From positions 1 through 33,809 of the forward strand of contig UQMB01000018.1 in NCBI GenBank assembly GCA_900541925.1: a DNA stretch of 33,809 nucleotides. Reading direction: 5' to 3'. Of this stretch, positions 1 to 7,438 are shown piece by piece. Position numbers and translations under genes: made by a program. Within the stretch, counting starts at the first letter, position 1. Every line of letters starts with the position of its first letter. The notes below the pieces were generated by a model that worked only from the letters and a program-made list of their open reading frames with translations, made no database searches and was not told the origin of the DNA. Origin of the DNA: an uncultured Bacteroidales bacterium. GTDB lineage: Bacteria > Bacteroidota > Bacteroidia > Bacteroidales > UBA932.

Positions 1-242
1 CTAAAATCAGGTATAAAAAACAAAACCGAGTCAACCTAAATCAGGACTAGACATTCGGTTCGGGGAATGTGGCCTCTCCCGTACAATCATCATTTTTGGG
101 GATTGTGCCGGTGGGCGTTTATTGTCAAATTTGTATCCTGAAAAAGTATTGCCACGCAGACTGCGGGCGCAGGACACTTTGAGGCGCGCACTGACGGCGC
201 AAACCTCAGGCAGACAATGAGGCAAGTATTACTGAATCAGAG
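1..242. other. Upstream region of feoAB, no gene seen
   Basis: This stretch is AT-richer than the genes after it and no convincing reading frame crosses it. A weak promoter-like pair (ATTG at 102-105, 20 bases, CAAATTTG at 126-133) resembles the Bacteroidota TTTG / TAnnTTTG pattern but misses the TA, so I do not call it. A small CCTCA...TGAGG inverted repeat lies at about 205-222. Iron regulation would be expected for feo genes, but I cannot identify a Fur or DtxR-type operator by eye. Confidence 0.4.
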
Positions 243-2582
243 ATGACACTCGACAAACTTGGCATAGGAAAGACAGCCATAATAAAGACCGTGGGCGGAC
301 AAGGCGCGCTCCGGCAGCATTTCCTCGACATGGGCGTGATTCCGGGACAGGAGGTGACGCTGACGAAATTCGCTCCTTTGGGTGATCCGATGGAGCTTCT
401 GATTGACGGCTACACGCTTACGCTGCGCAAGGCTGACGCCGCCCGTATCGGAATCGAACCGGTGGAGAGCCCCGGCGTGGAGGCGCCCGCCAGGGGAGAT
501 GACAACTGGCTTTATATAGGGGAGGATGCCCACCCGGGACTCGGAGAAGGCGGCAAGTACCACACTGGGGATGCGACTCCGCTCCCGAAAGACACCGTCC
601 TGAGTTTTGCCCTTGCCGGCAACCAGAACTGCGGCAAGACGACACTTTTCAATCAGCTCACCGGCTCCAACCAGCATGTCGGGAACTTCCCCGGCGTGAC
701 GGTTGACCGCAAGGACGGCGTCATCAAGGGATACCCGGAGACGCGGGTCACGGATCTTCCGGGCATCTATTCCCTTTCCCCTTATTCTTCCGAGGAGATA
801 GTCTCCCGCCGCTTCATACTCGACGAGAAGCCTGAAGGCATAATCAACATAGTGGACGCCAGCAACATAGAGCGCAACCTCTACCTCACCATGCAACTTA
901 TGGAACTCGATGTTCCCATGGTGCTGGCCCTCAACATGATGGACGAGGTCCGGGGCAACGGCGGCTCCATCAATGTCAATGAGATGGAGGCGATACTCGG
1001 ACTTCCGGTCGTGCCCATCTCCGCGGCCAAGGCGGAAGGCATCCAGGAACTGGTGGACCACGCGCTGCACGTGGCCAGATACCAGGAGAAGCCTGCGCGG
1101 CAGGACTTCTGCGACCCCGGGGAATACGGAGGCGCGGTGCATCGCTGCCTGCACGGCATAATGCATCTTGTCCAGGACCACGCCGACCGTGCCGGCATCC
1201 CGATCCGCTTTGCCGCCAGCCGCATAGTTGAAGGAGACGAGGCGATAATCTCGGCCCTTGAATTGTCGGAGAACGAGAAAGAGATGATAGAACACATCAT
1301 CGTGCAGATGGAGCGGGAGAGGGGACTTGACCGCTGCGCCGCCATGGCCGACATGCGCTTCACCTTCATACGCAGGCTCTGTGCGAGGACTGTTGTGCGT
1401 CCGCACGAGAGCCGGGAATACCGCCGCAGCCGCGCCATCGACAAGGTGCTGACGGGCAAGTGGACGGCAATCCCTATCTTCCTGATTGTCATATCTATGG
1501 TGATATGGTTGTCAGTGGATGTGCTGGGCGCGCCCCTTCAGGACCTGCTGCAGCGGGGCATAGATTACATCGCTGCCGCCTGTGACGGCGGCATGCAGAA
1601 GCTGAATGTGGCCCCGGCGGTGAGGGGGCTTGTGGTGGACGGCGTGTTCGGCGGCGTGGGCACGGTCCTGAGTTTCGTGCCGGTCATCGTGATTCTGTTC
1701 TTGTTCCTCTCCCTGCTTGAGGACAGCGGGTACATGGCCAGGGTGGCATTCGTGAGCGACAAGATTCTCCGCAAGATAGGCCTCAGCGGGCGCAGCATCG
1801 TGCCTCTTCTCATAGGATTCGGGTGCTCCGTGCCGGCCGTGATGGCGACCAGGACCCTTTCTTCCGCCCGTGACAGGCGGATGACCGTGCTCTTGACGCC
1901 GTTCATGAGTTGCTCTGCCAAGATTCCGATTTATGCGTTCCTCACGAGCGCCTTCTTCCCCGGACACGGGGGACTTGTGCTTGTGGCGCTCTATCTCTCC
2001 GCGATATTGATCGGCGTCATCGTGGCCCTGTGCGCCAAGCTGCTGCGTCGTTCCGGCGAACCGGCCCCGTTTGTCCTTGAACTCCCGAACTACCGTATGC
2101 CGGGAGCCAAGAATGTGGGGCACCTTCTCTGGGACAAGACCAAGGACTTCCTGCAGAGGGCGTTCACCGTGATATTCGTGGCGTCCATCGTGATATGGTT
2201 TCTCCAGTCTTTTGATTTCAGGCTCAATCTTGTTGAGGCCAAGGACAGCATGCTGGCTGCCATTGCCGGTGTGATTGCCCCGATCTTCTCTCCTATAGGC
2301 TTGGGAGACTGGCGGATAGTCACCGCTCTGATTTGCGGTTTCCTCGCCAAGGAGAGTGTCGTCTCCACGCTCACTGTGCTTGGCGCCGCTTCCGTGCTGA
2401 CTCCTCTCACGGCCGTGCCGATGCTCGCGTTCTGCCTGCTCTACACGCCGTGTGTCGCCGCCATCGCCGCGGTGCGCCGCGAACTTGGCGGATGGACTGC
2501 CCTGGGGATGGTAGTGTTCCAGTGTGTCGTGGCCTGGATTTGCGCCGGGCTGGCCTATTTTGTCGCGGGATTTTTCTTATGA
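243..2582 (+). CDS. feoB: FeoA-FeoB fusion, ferrous iron transporter
   Basis: This 779-residue protein imports Fe(II) across the inner membrane. Residues 1-75 are a FeoA (SH3-like) domain, followed by a linker and the FeoB G domain: P-loop GNQNCGKTT (126-134), DLPG (171-174), NMMD (231-234) and SAAK (260-263). The C-terminal half is the polytopic permease with the two Gate motifs, recognisable as GCSVPAVMATR near 527-537 and LYTPC near 733-737. The P-loop has Gln where many FeoB proteins have Pro. Fusion of FeoA to FeoB is common in Bacteroidota, for example Porphyromonas. The ATG at 243 gives a complete FeoA domain. Its stop overlaps the start of the next small gene, so the two are probably translationally coupled. 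FeoB identity is firm; regulation is not visible. Confidence 0.97.
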   Translation: MTLDKLGIGKTAIIKTVGGQGALRQHFLDMGVIPGQEVTLTKFAPLGDPMELLIDGYTLTLRKADAARIGIEPVESPGVEAPARGDDNWLYIGEDAHPGLGEGGKYHTGDATPLPKDTVLSFALAGNQNCGKTTLFNQLTGSNQHVGNFPGVTVDRKDGVIKGYPETRVTDLPGIYSLSPYSSEEIVSRRFILDEKPEGIINIVDASNIERNLYLTMQLMELDVPMVLALNMMDEVRGNGGSINVNEMEAILGLPVVPISAAKAEGIQELVDHALHVARYQEKPARQDFCDPGEYGGAVHRCLHGIMHLVQDHADRAGIPIRFAASRIVEGDEAIISALELSENEKEMIEHIIVQMERERGLDRCAAMADMRFTFIRRLCARTVVRPHESREYRRSRAIDKVLTGKWTAIPIFLIVISMVIWLSVDVLGAPLQDLLQRGIDYIAAACDGGMQKLNVAPAVRGLVVDGVFGGVGTVLSFVPVIVILFLFLSLLEDSGYMARVAFVSDKILRKIGLSGRSIVPLLIGFGCSVPAVMATRTLSSARDRRMTVLLTPFMSCSAKIPIYAFLTSAFFPGHGGLVLVALYLSAILIGVIVALCAKLLRRSGEPAPFVLELPNYRMPGAKNVGHLLWDKTKDFLQRAFTVIFVASIVIWFLQSFDFRLNLVEAKDSMLAAIAGVIAPIFSPIGLGDWRIVTALICGFLAKESVVSTLTVLGAASVLTPLTAVPMLAFCLLYTPCVAAIAAVRRELGGWTALGMVVFQCVVAWICAGLAYFVAGFFL

Positions 2583-2779
2583 ACATCGCTTCTATAATCA
2601 TACTTGTATTGGTGCTCGCGGCTCTCGCTCTCGCGCTCCGGACCTTCCGTGGGCGGGGTGACGGGGGCGGATGCTGCGGCAGTTCGCGGTGCCGGAGTTG
2701 CAGCGGCTGCGCTGCGGCCGGACTTTGCGTCAGCGATGACAGGAAGCGCCGGGCAAGTAATAAAACATTCACCAAATGA
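2579..2779 (+). CDS. FeoB-associated Cys-rich membrane protein
   Basis: This 66-residue protein has one N-terminal membrane helix (about residues 3-20), then a Gly/Cys-rich segment with six cysteines between residues 32 and 50 (CC, C, C, C, C) and a basic tail. This is the layout of the FeoB-associated Cys-rich membrane protein family, usually found just after feoB and thought to assist ferrous iron transport or bind iron. The ATG overlaps the feoB stop (ATGA), and its own stop overlaps the next ATG. The longer frame opening at 2333 inside feoB is an out-of-frame extension and not the true start. Family assignment rests on composition, size and position; the biochemical role is not established here. 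Confidence 0.85.
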   Translation: MNIASIIILVLVLAALALALRTFRGRGDGGGCCGSSRCRSCSGCAAAGLCVSDDRKRRASNKTFTK

Positions 2780-3811
2780 AACGCCTCGCTTTTTTCGTGG
2801 CGCTTGTCGCTCTTTTCGGATGCGCCCCTGAAGAAAAGGATTTCCTCTCATCGTTGAGACTCAGGCAGGAGGAGCTGACTCCGGAAGCGGTGATGGGACC
2901 TCTCTCCTTATAATATACTTCAACCGGTGCGTCTTGCCAAGGTCGGAGGCTATTTTGCCATCACCGACAACAGCGGCGCGAAACACCTGACAGTCATAGA
3001 AGAGGGCTCGGGGAAGCCGCTCGATTTGATTCCGAAAGGGCGCGGTCCGGGAGAGATGATCGGAGCCATGATGGCCCCGTATCTTGACGGCGTCACGCTG
3101 TATGACCCGTCGGCATCAAAGACACTTGTCTATATCGACCTTCAGAAATCAATGCTGGAGGGCAAGGCCCGGATGGATACCCTTGGCCGTTTTATGGACG
3201 GCTTCTCATTCCCGGCGAAAATCGTCTGCTGCGGGCGCGGGCTGATTGCCACGGTCGCCGGTCGCAAAGACATCTGGTATGCGTCGCTCGACAGGGACGG
3301 GCGCGTCATTTCATCCGTGGAGCCGCCACGCTATAAGGAAATGGACGAGATGGATGAGAGCACATATTTCTCTTTCCTTGTCTCTTCGCACAGCACGGCA
3401 AGTCCGGACGGGGACAAAGTATGCAGCGTGACTCCTCGCGCGGCGGCATTGTCCTTCGCGTCATTGGATACTGACGGGAGGCTGAGCGAATACCGCCGTT
3501 ATGAGCTGGAGCCTCCGGCGATAGTACGCGGGGACGGCCGCGGCACTTTATCGAAGAAAGGCAAGTCCGGCTTCAATCCGCCGGTATCAGACCGCGACAA
3601 TGTGTATCTTCTGTATTCCGGCAAGCCGTTCGACAACGCAGACTCCCCGAACTATGAATGCAACCACCTGATAATCTATGGTTGGGACGGGGTCCCGAAG
3701 CGGCACATCGTGCTCTCGGAGAGCGTGATGTCGATAGCCGTGGACGGCAGCGTCCTTTATGGCATGAGCAGCTGGCCGGACAGCAGGATTCTTGTCTATG
3801 ACCTGTCCTGA
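2776..3811 (+). pseudogene. BF3164-like lipoprotein, frameshifted by 2 bp
   Basis: The ATG at 2776 overlaps the preceding stop and opens a lipoprotein signal (basic start, hydrophobic core, lipobox LFGC with Cys16). That frame stops at TAA 2911-2913. The body of the protein continues in another frame, which is open from about 2896 to 3811. It resembles the BF3164/TolB-like six-bladed propeller lipoproteins (GRGPGEM motif, repeated DxDGR-like strands). The two frames join if one CT unit is added to the short CT run near 2902-2909, giving 345 codons plus stop without other changes. It may therefore be a recent pseudogene, a slippage switch, or a sequencing/assembly error. An intact product would be an outer lipoprotein of unknown role, co-transcribed with feoAB. 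Confidence 0.75.
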
Positions 3812-3839
3812 GCGTCCCGGCGCCTGACTGGAGACCCTG

Positions 3840-3881
3840 CCCGCAGAATAAGAAAGTTTTTCTTTTTGCTGCGGGTTTATT
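3840..3881 (+). terminator. Probable terminator after the feo operon
   Basis: An inverted repeat of CCCGCAG (3840-3846) and CTGCGGG (3869-3875) encloses a second AAGAAA / TTTCTT pairing (3850-3855 with 3859-3864). A T-rich stretch follows. It sits between the lipoprotein stop and the next promoter, so it probably ends the feo transcript. Its T tract is imperfect and merges with the -7 box of the next gene. Confidence 0.5.
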
Positions 3882-3888
3882 ATATTTG
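3858..3888 (+). promoter_or_regulatory. Bacteroidota-type promoter for the di-iron/LuxR regulator
   Basis: TATATTTG at 3881-3888 matches the TAnnTTTG -7 box exactly. The -33 element is weak (TTTT at 3858-3861, spacing 19). The ATG at 3897 lies only eight bases beyond the box, so the expected transcript would have almost no leader. Confidence 0.55.
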
Positions 3889-3896
3889 TGCTGGGT

Positions 3897-4835
3897 ATGG
3901 ATTCATTTTCCGTCAACATGAAAGCGTCTGAGCTCGTGGAGTTCAATCCGGGCTTGCTTATGGTTCTTTCCCGTCTCGGCATTGTGGGCAGTTTCGGAGA
4001 GCGGACTGTGTCCGAGGTCTGTGCCCAGCACGGGCTGGACGCGCACACCGTCATCCTGATATGCCGGGTCTACTCTTCTCCGGATTTCGTCCCGGGAGAT
4101 GATGACCTGCGCAAGTGCAGCGTCGCCGATGTCCTGCGCTACCTGCACTGCTCGCATGATTATTATCTGAGGAAGGCGCTGGAGAGCATGGCCGAGTCCA
4201 TCGAGGCCCTCATAGCTCCGTGCCGGCAGGACCGCCAGCAGGTGATATGGAACTTTTTCCTCCAGTACAAGTCGGAGTTGAGGATTCACTTCGAGTTCGA
4301 GGAGGGTTCTGTGATTCCATATGTCCAGAACCTGATGCTCGGGCGGCACGACCCGTCGTTCAGCATAGACCGCTTCGAGGAGAACCACTCCAACATCGAC
4401 GAGAAACTCTCCGACCTCAAGAACCTCGTGATGAAGTCGCTCCCGCGGGAGTGCGATGACGACAGGCGCATAAGCCTGCTGGTTTTCCTCTTCTCACTTC
4501 AGAACGACCTCCGCTCCCACACCTATATAGAGGACAACATCCTCGTCCCTCTGGCGCGCCTGCTCGAGAACCCTATGCTGCCCCGGACAAAGCGGGAGCC
4601 GGTACCAGGCCCCGAAGGCAACCAGGTCGAACTCTCCGACAGGGAGAAAGAGATTCTGGTGAGCGTAGCCAGGGGCTTGATAAACAAAGAGATAGCCGAC
4701 AAACACAATATTTCGGTCAACACTGTAATCACCCATCGCAAGAACATCAGCCGCAAGACGGGCATCAAGACCGTGGCGGGCCTTACGGTCTATGCGATAC
4801 TCAACAACCTTATAGATATAAAATCCATCGAATAA
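3897..4835 (+). CDS. Hemerythrin-type di-iron domain / LuxR HTH regulator
   Basis: This 312-residue protein begins with a ScdA_N-like segment (residues about 8-50), continues with a hemerythrin-like four-helix domain, and ends in a LuxR-type HTH (about 245-305, with LSDREKEIL and NKEIA). Likely iron ligands are His84 or His87, His131, Glu135, His164, His208 and Glu212. Both H-x3-E pairs are present, and the spacing closely follows E. coli YtfE (RIC), a di-iron protein linked to nitrosative-stress repair. The Cys-Cys pair that usually opens the ScdA_N region is absent (GSFGERTV there). The fusion suggests a transcription factor sensing iron, oxygen or NO. I start it at ATG 3897; an upstream GTG at 3888 would overlap the promoter box. 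Its stop overlaps the queH start. The DNA target is unknown. Confidence 0.85.
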   Translation: MDSFSVNMKASELVEFNPGLLMVLSRLGIVGSFGERTVSEVCAQHGLDAHTVILICRVYSSPDFVPGDDDLRKCSVADVLRYLHCSHDYYLRKALESMAESIEALIAPCRQDRQQVIWNFFLQYKSELRIHFEFEEGSVIPYVQNLMLGRHDPSFSIDRFEENHSNIDEKLSDLKNLVMKSLPRECDDDRRISLLVFLFSLQNDLRSHTYIEDNILVPLARLLENPMLPRTKREPVPGPEGNQVELSDREKEILVSVARGLINKEIADKHNISVNTVITHRKNISRKTGIKTVAGLTVYAILNNLIDIKSIE

Positions 4836-5503
4836 TGCTTCAGCTGACAGTCCCGGAAGGAGCGGACAAGGTGCTTCTCCATTCCTGTTGTGCACCCTGC
4901 AGCGGTGCAATAATCGAATGTATGCTTGCGAACGGCATCACGCCGGTCGTGTTCTTCAGCAACTCCAACATATGCCCTCCGGCCGAATATGAGATCAGGC
5001 GGGCGGAGCTCCAGCGATATTGCGACTCGCTCGGGGTCGAGGCTGTGGACGATGTCTATGACCACGATGCCTGGCTGAAGTCTGTCGCACTGGGGCTCGA
5101 GAAGGCTCCGGAGCGCGGGCCGCGCTGCGTCAAGTGCTTCCGCTTCCGCCTTTTCAGGGCGGCTGCCTGGGCTTCGGCGCACGACATACGGGTCGTGACG
5201 TCATCGCTCGCTTCCTCAAGGTGGAAGAACCTCGACCAGGTCAGCGCCGCCGGGGAATGGGCGTGCGGCCTTGTGAACAATGCGTTCCCTGACGCGGACC
5301 CGATCATCTGGTGGGCTCAGGACTGGCGCAAGGGCGGCTTGCAGATCCGTCGCGACGAGATAATCCGCGAGCAGAGCTTCTACAACCAGGGCTACTGCGG
5401 CTGCGAATTCTCCCGGCATTTTGAGAGTTTCCAGAGGAAGAAGGCTGATGCGGAAGCTAAGGCTAAAGCCGCAGCGGCGCAGAAGACTCCGGAAGAAGAA
5501 TAA
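4835..5503 (+). CDS. queH: Epoxyqueuosine reductase QueH
   Basis: QueH performs the last step of queuosine synthesis, reducing epoxyqueuosine to queuosine in tRNA, using an Fe-S cluster and a further metal site. The 222-residue sequence shows the family cysteines: CCAPC (Cys18, Cys19, Cys22), a C-x2-C pair (Cys98, Cys101) after RGPR, and CGC (Cys188, Cys190) after QGY. The SSRWKN and WRKGG segments are also typical. The last ~25 residues are a low-complexity Ala/Lys/Glu tail that adds no catalytic motif. Its ATG overlaps the regulator's stop by one base, so the two are translated from the same message. The oxygen-sensitive metal centres make a link to the upstream di-iron regulator plausible, but that is inference. 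Confidence 0.95.
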   Translation: MLQLTVPEGADKVLLHSCCAPCSGAIIECMLANGITPVVFFSNSNICPPAEYEIRRAELQRYCDSLGVEAVDDVYDHDAWLKSVALGLEKAPERGPRCVKCFRFRLFRAAAWASAHDIRVVTSSLASSRWKNLDQVSAAGEWACGLVNNAFPDADPIIWWAQDWRKGGLQIRRDEIIREQSFYNQGYCGCEFSRHFESFQRKKADAEAKAKAAAAQKTPEEE

Positions 5504-5517
5504 AAGAAACACTCAGG

Positions 5518-5562
5518 AATCTCAGCCAAAATTAAGAATTTTTACTTGTTTTGGCTGAGATT
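5518..5562. terminator. Long-arm hairpin, copy 1 (terminator-like)
   Basis: Perfect 14-base arms (AATCTCAGCCAAAA at 5518-5531 and its complement at 5549-5562) surround a 17-base loop. A T-rich stretch follows the right arm. It lies 15 bases after the queH stop and probably terminates that transcript. A second copy with identical arms lies 109 bp further on. Confidence 0.7.
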
Positions 5563-5626
5563 TCTTTATAGTAAGGGTCTAACTTATTGAAGAAGAGCTT
5601 CTTTATGATATAGGTCGAATTTGTAG

Positions 5627-5677
5627 AATCTCAGCCAAAACATGATTTTCTTACTTGTTTTGGCTGAGATTTTTTTT
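5627..5677. terminator. Long-arm hairpin, copy 2 (terminator-like)
   Basis: The same 14-base arms as copy 1 occur at 5627-5640 and 5658-5671, again with a 17-base loop whose last bases (TTACTTG) match copy 1. The right arm runs straight into a T tract ending at 5677, an ideal rho-independent terminator on the + strand. The end of that tract also supplies the -33 TTTG of the next promoter. Confidence 0.7.
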
Positions 5678-5705
5678 GAAAACATGAAAAGAGAAGTTAT
5701 ATTTG
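5675..5705 (+). promoter_or_regulatory. Bacteroidota promoter for the AAA ATPase gene
   Basis: TTTG at 5675-5678, 19 bases, then TATATTTG at 5698-5705 match the Bacteroidota -33/-7 consensus exactly. The ATG follows 19 bases later at 5725. The promoter directly abuts the second hairpin, so the gene is insulated from upstream transcription. Confidence 0.8.
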
Positions 5706-5724
5706 CGTCATAAACATAGGGCGC

Positions 5725-7179
5725 ATGAATACGGTGAACATTATCGGCAGGAAACGGGAACTGGAGACAATCGACAGACTGTATCGTTCAGACAGGTCGG
5801 AGTTTCTCGCTATTTATGGCCGCCGCCGTGTAGGCAAGTCATATCTCGTGGATGAGGCATTAAGTGGCGAACTTGCGTTTTCCGTTGTCGGGACATTTAA
5901 AAAATGTGAAGACGGAGAAGAACCGGCGTACAAGAAGACGCAGCTCAGACATTTCTACCGAAGCCTGTTGGACTATGGACTTGAGGGCTCTTATAAAGAG
6001 CCTGACAACTGGCTTGATGCATTTGACCTTTTGAAAAAGCTGCTCAATCAAGGCACAAGCACAAAGAAAGTCGTATTCATTGATGAACTCCCGTGGCTTG
6101 CAGGTCCAAAATCCTCAGAACTTGTCGAGGAACTCGGATATTTCTGGAACAGCTGGGCGGTAAAGCAGAGGAATATCTTCCTGATAGTATGCGGCTCTGC
6201 GACAAGCTGGATGCTCGACAATATCATAAGGGATTATGGAGGACTCCATGGGCGTTTGACGGAGAAGATGTATCTGTCGCCATTCAATCTCTCCGAGACA
6301 AGACAATATTATTCAAGTCGGGGTTTCCACATGTCCGATTATGAAATAGCCACCAGCTACATGGCCATAGGAGGGATTCCATATTACATGGACCGTCTTC
6401 GTCCGGACAGGACATTGAGTCAGAATATCAACGATTTCTATTTCCGTAATGCATCGATTGACCATGAGTTCAGAGATGTCTATACCGGACTTTTCCAGTC
6501 GGCTGACAGGTATATCGACATCGTGCGTTCGCTTGGAGGAAAGTTTTACGGAATGACCAGGACCGAACTTCTCGAGGATACAAAGCTTAAAGGCGGAGGA
6601 ACGTTCACCAAGATGCTGGACAATCTGCAAGAGTGCGGGATTGTACGTTCATTCTCCCGTTATGGAAAAAAACGTAAGGAGACTGTCTACCAGCTGTGCG
6701 ATTTCTTCACGTTGTTTTATCTGAATTTCGTCGGGTCCGGCGGGCAGCGCAGGGACTGGCTCTATTTCCAGAGATCACATGAATATGAGAACTGGAGCGG
6801 GAGGACATTTGAGCTGTTGTGTTCACATCACCTTGAACAGATCCGAGAAGCCTTGAGGATAAAGTCAGTCGGGCAGGATTACAGCTGGGCAGGGCAGTGC
6901 CCTGACGGGCGGAATGTCCAGGTGGATATGGTAATACCATCCCCTGATGAACGCACAGACTATCTTTGCGAGATGAAGTTTTCGGAAAACCGCTATTATA
7001 TAACTGAAGAGTATGAGAAAAAGCTGCTGGATAAGCTGGACGCATTCCGCTCTTCCAAGAACCACAAGCCGTCCCATTCTCTTATACTGGTCATGCTCAC
7101 GTCCATGGGGCTCGCTGACTCTACATACAACCGCGTTGTGAATGCGGAACTTACCTTGGAGGACCTTTTCGGAAACTGA
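5725..7179 (+). CDS. AAA ATPase with PD-(D/E)XK-like C-terminal domain
   Basis: This 484-residue protein has an N-terminal AAA/STAND-like ATPase domain: Walker A GRRRVGKS (32-39), Walker B VVFIDE (116-121) and a CGSATSW sensor segment (156-162). A winged-helix-like middle follows. The C-terminal part resembles DUF234-type ATPase partners and has a nuclease-fold pattern (Asp401, then Glu416-x-Lys418). Such ATPases are numerous in Bacteroidales and archaea; their function is poorly known. The gene stands alone between two hairpins and a 160-bp repeat, has its own promoter, and is visibly less GC-rich than its neighbours, all suggestive of lateral acquisition. It is not recognisably a transposase. 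Biological role: unknown; defence or DNA-related activity is only a possibility. Confidence 0.85.
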   Translation: MNTVNIIGRKRELETIDRLYRSDRSEFLAIYGRRRVGKSYLVDEALSGELAFSVVGTFKKCEDGEEPAYKKTQLRHFYRSLLDYGLEGSYKEPDNWLDAFDLLKKLLNQGTSTKKVVFIDELPWLAGPKSSELVEELGYFWNSWAVKQRNIFLIVCGSATSWMLDNIIRDYGGLHGRLTEKMYLSPFNLSETRQYYSSRGFHMSDYEIATSYMAIGGIPYYMDRLRPDRTLSQNINDFYFRNASIDHEFRDVYTGLFQSADRYIDIVRSLGGKFYGMTRTELLEDTKLKGGGTFTKMLDNLQECGIVRSFSRYGKKRKETVYQLCDFFTLFYLNFVGSGGQRRDWLYFQRSHEYENWSGRTFELLCSHHLEQIREALRIKSVGQDYSWAGQCPDGRNVQVDMVIPSPDERTDYLCEMKFSENRYYITEEYEKKLLDKLDAFRSSKNHKPSHSLILVMLTSMGLADSTYNRVVNAELTLEDLFGN

Positions 7180-7338
7180 GTAATCGTTAAAAAATAAGTT
7201 GCATCACCTTGGGCAATCTTTTTGGTCTATATTCCTTTTTTCATCAGTCATGTGCCACCGGCACACTCCTTCTTCAAAAAGAAATCTATCCTCAAAAATC
7301 TTTGCCGAATCTGCGGCAACTTATTTTTTGCCGCTTAC
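7179..7338 (-). repeat. 160-bp dispersed repeat, copy A (inverted relative to copy B)
   Basis: These 160 bases match the reverse complement of 16933-17092 without gaps, with 8 differences by hand count (95%). Homology begins at the last base of the ATPase stop codon and ends just before the efflux operon's promoter region. It contains an inner hairpin (GCGGCAA 7313-7319 with TTGCCGC 7328-7334) and a smaller one, GTGCC-ACC-GGCAC, near 7252-7264. The open frame crossing it is disrupted in one copy, so I regard it as non-coding. Confidence 0.95.
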
Positions 7339-7376
7339 TGAAACGCCCGCAGAAAATGCAAAAAAGTTAAAAATCT

Positions 7377-7407
7377 CTTGTAAAAATAAATCTTTAAACT
7401 ATCTTTG
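7377..7407 (+). promoter_or_regulatory. Promoter of the efflux operon
   Basis: CTTG at 7377-7380, 19 bases, then TATCTTTG at 7400-7407 form a good Bacteroidota -33/-7 pair. The first gene starts 31 bases downstream at 7439. No operator is obvious between them. Confidence 0.7.
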
Positions 7408-7438
7408 CGGTGTATTAGTATAATATAACACTGTAAAG

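Noticed and set aside
103..115. Possible third copy of the 160-bp repeat (TGTGCCGGTGG)
   Set aside because: Only about 11 bases match and the flanks diverge at once; likely chance.
102..133. Possible feoAB promoter (ATTG, 20 bases, CAAATTTG)
   Set aside because: The -7 box lacks the conserved TA and the -33 is weak; not enough to call.
237..1406. Long minus-strand open frame (389 codons) opposite feoB
   Set aside because: It is fully antisense to an unmistakable FeoB G domain; GC-rich codon usage opens such frames. No family motif seen.
7199..7423. 74-codon frame crossing repeat A
   Set aside because: The repeat's other copy does not preserve this frame, and the frame runs through the efflux promoter.
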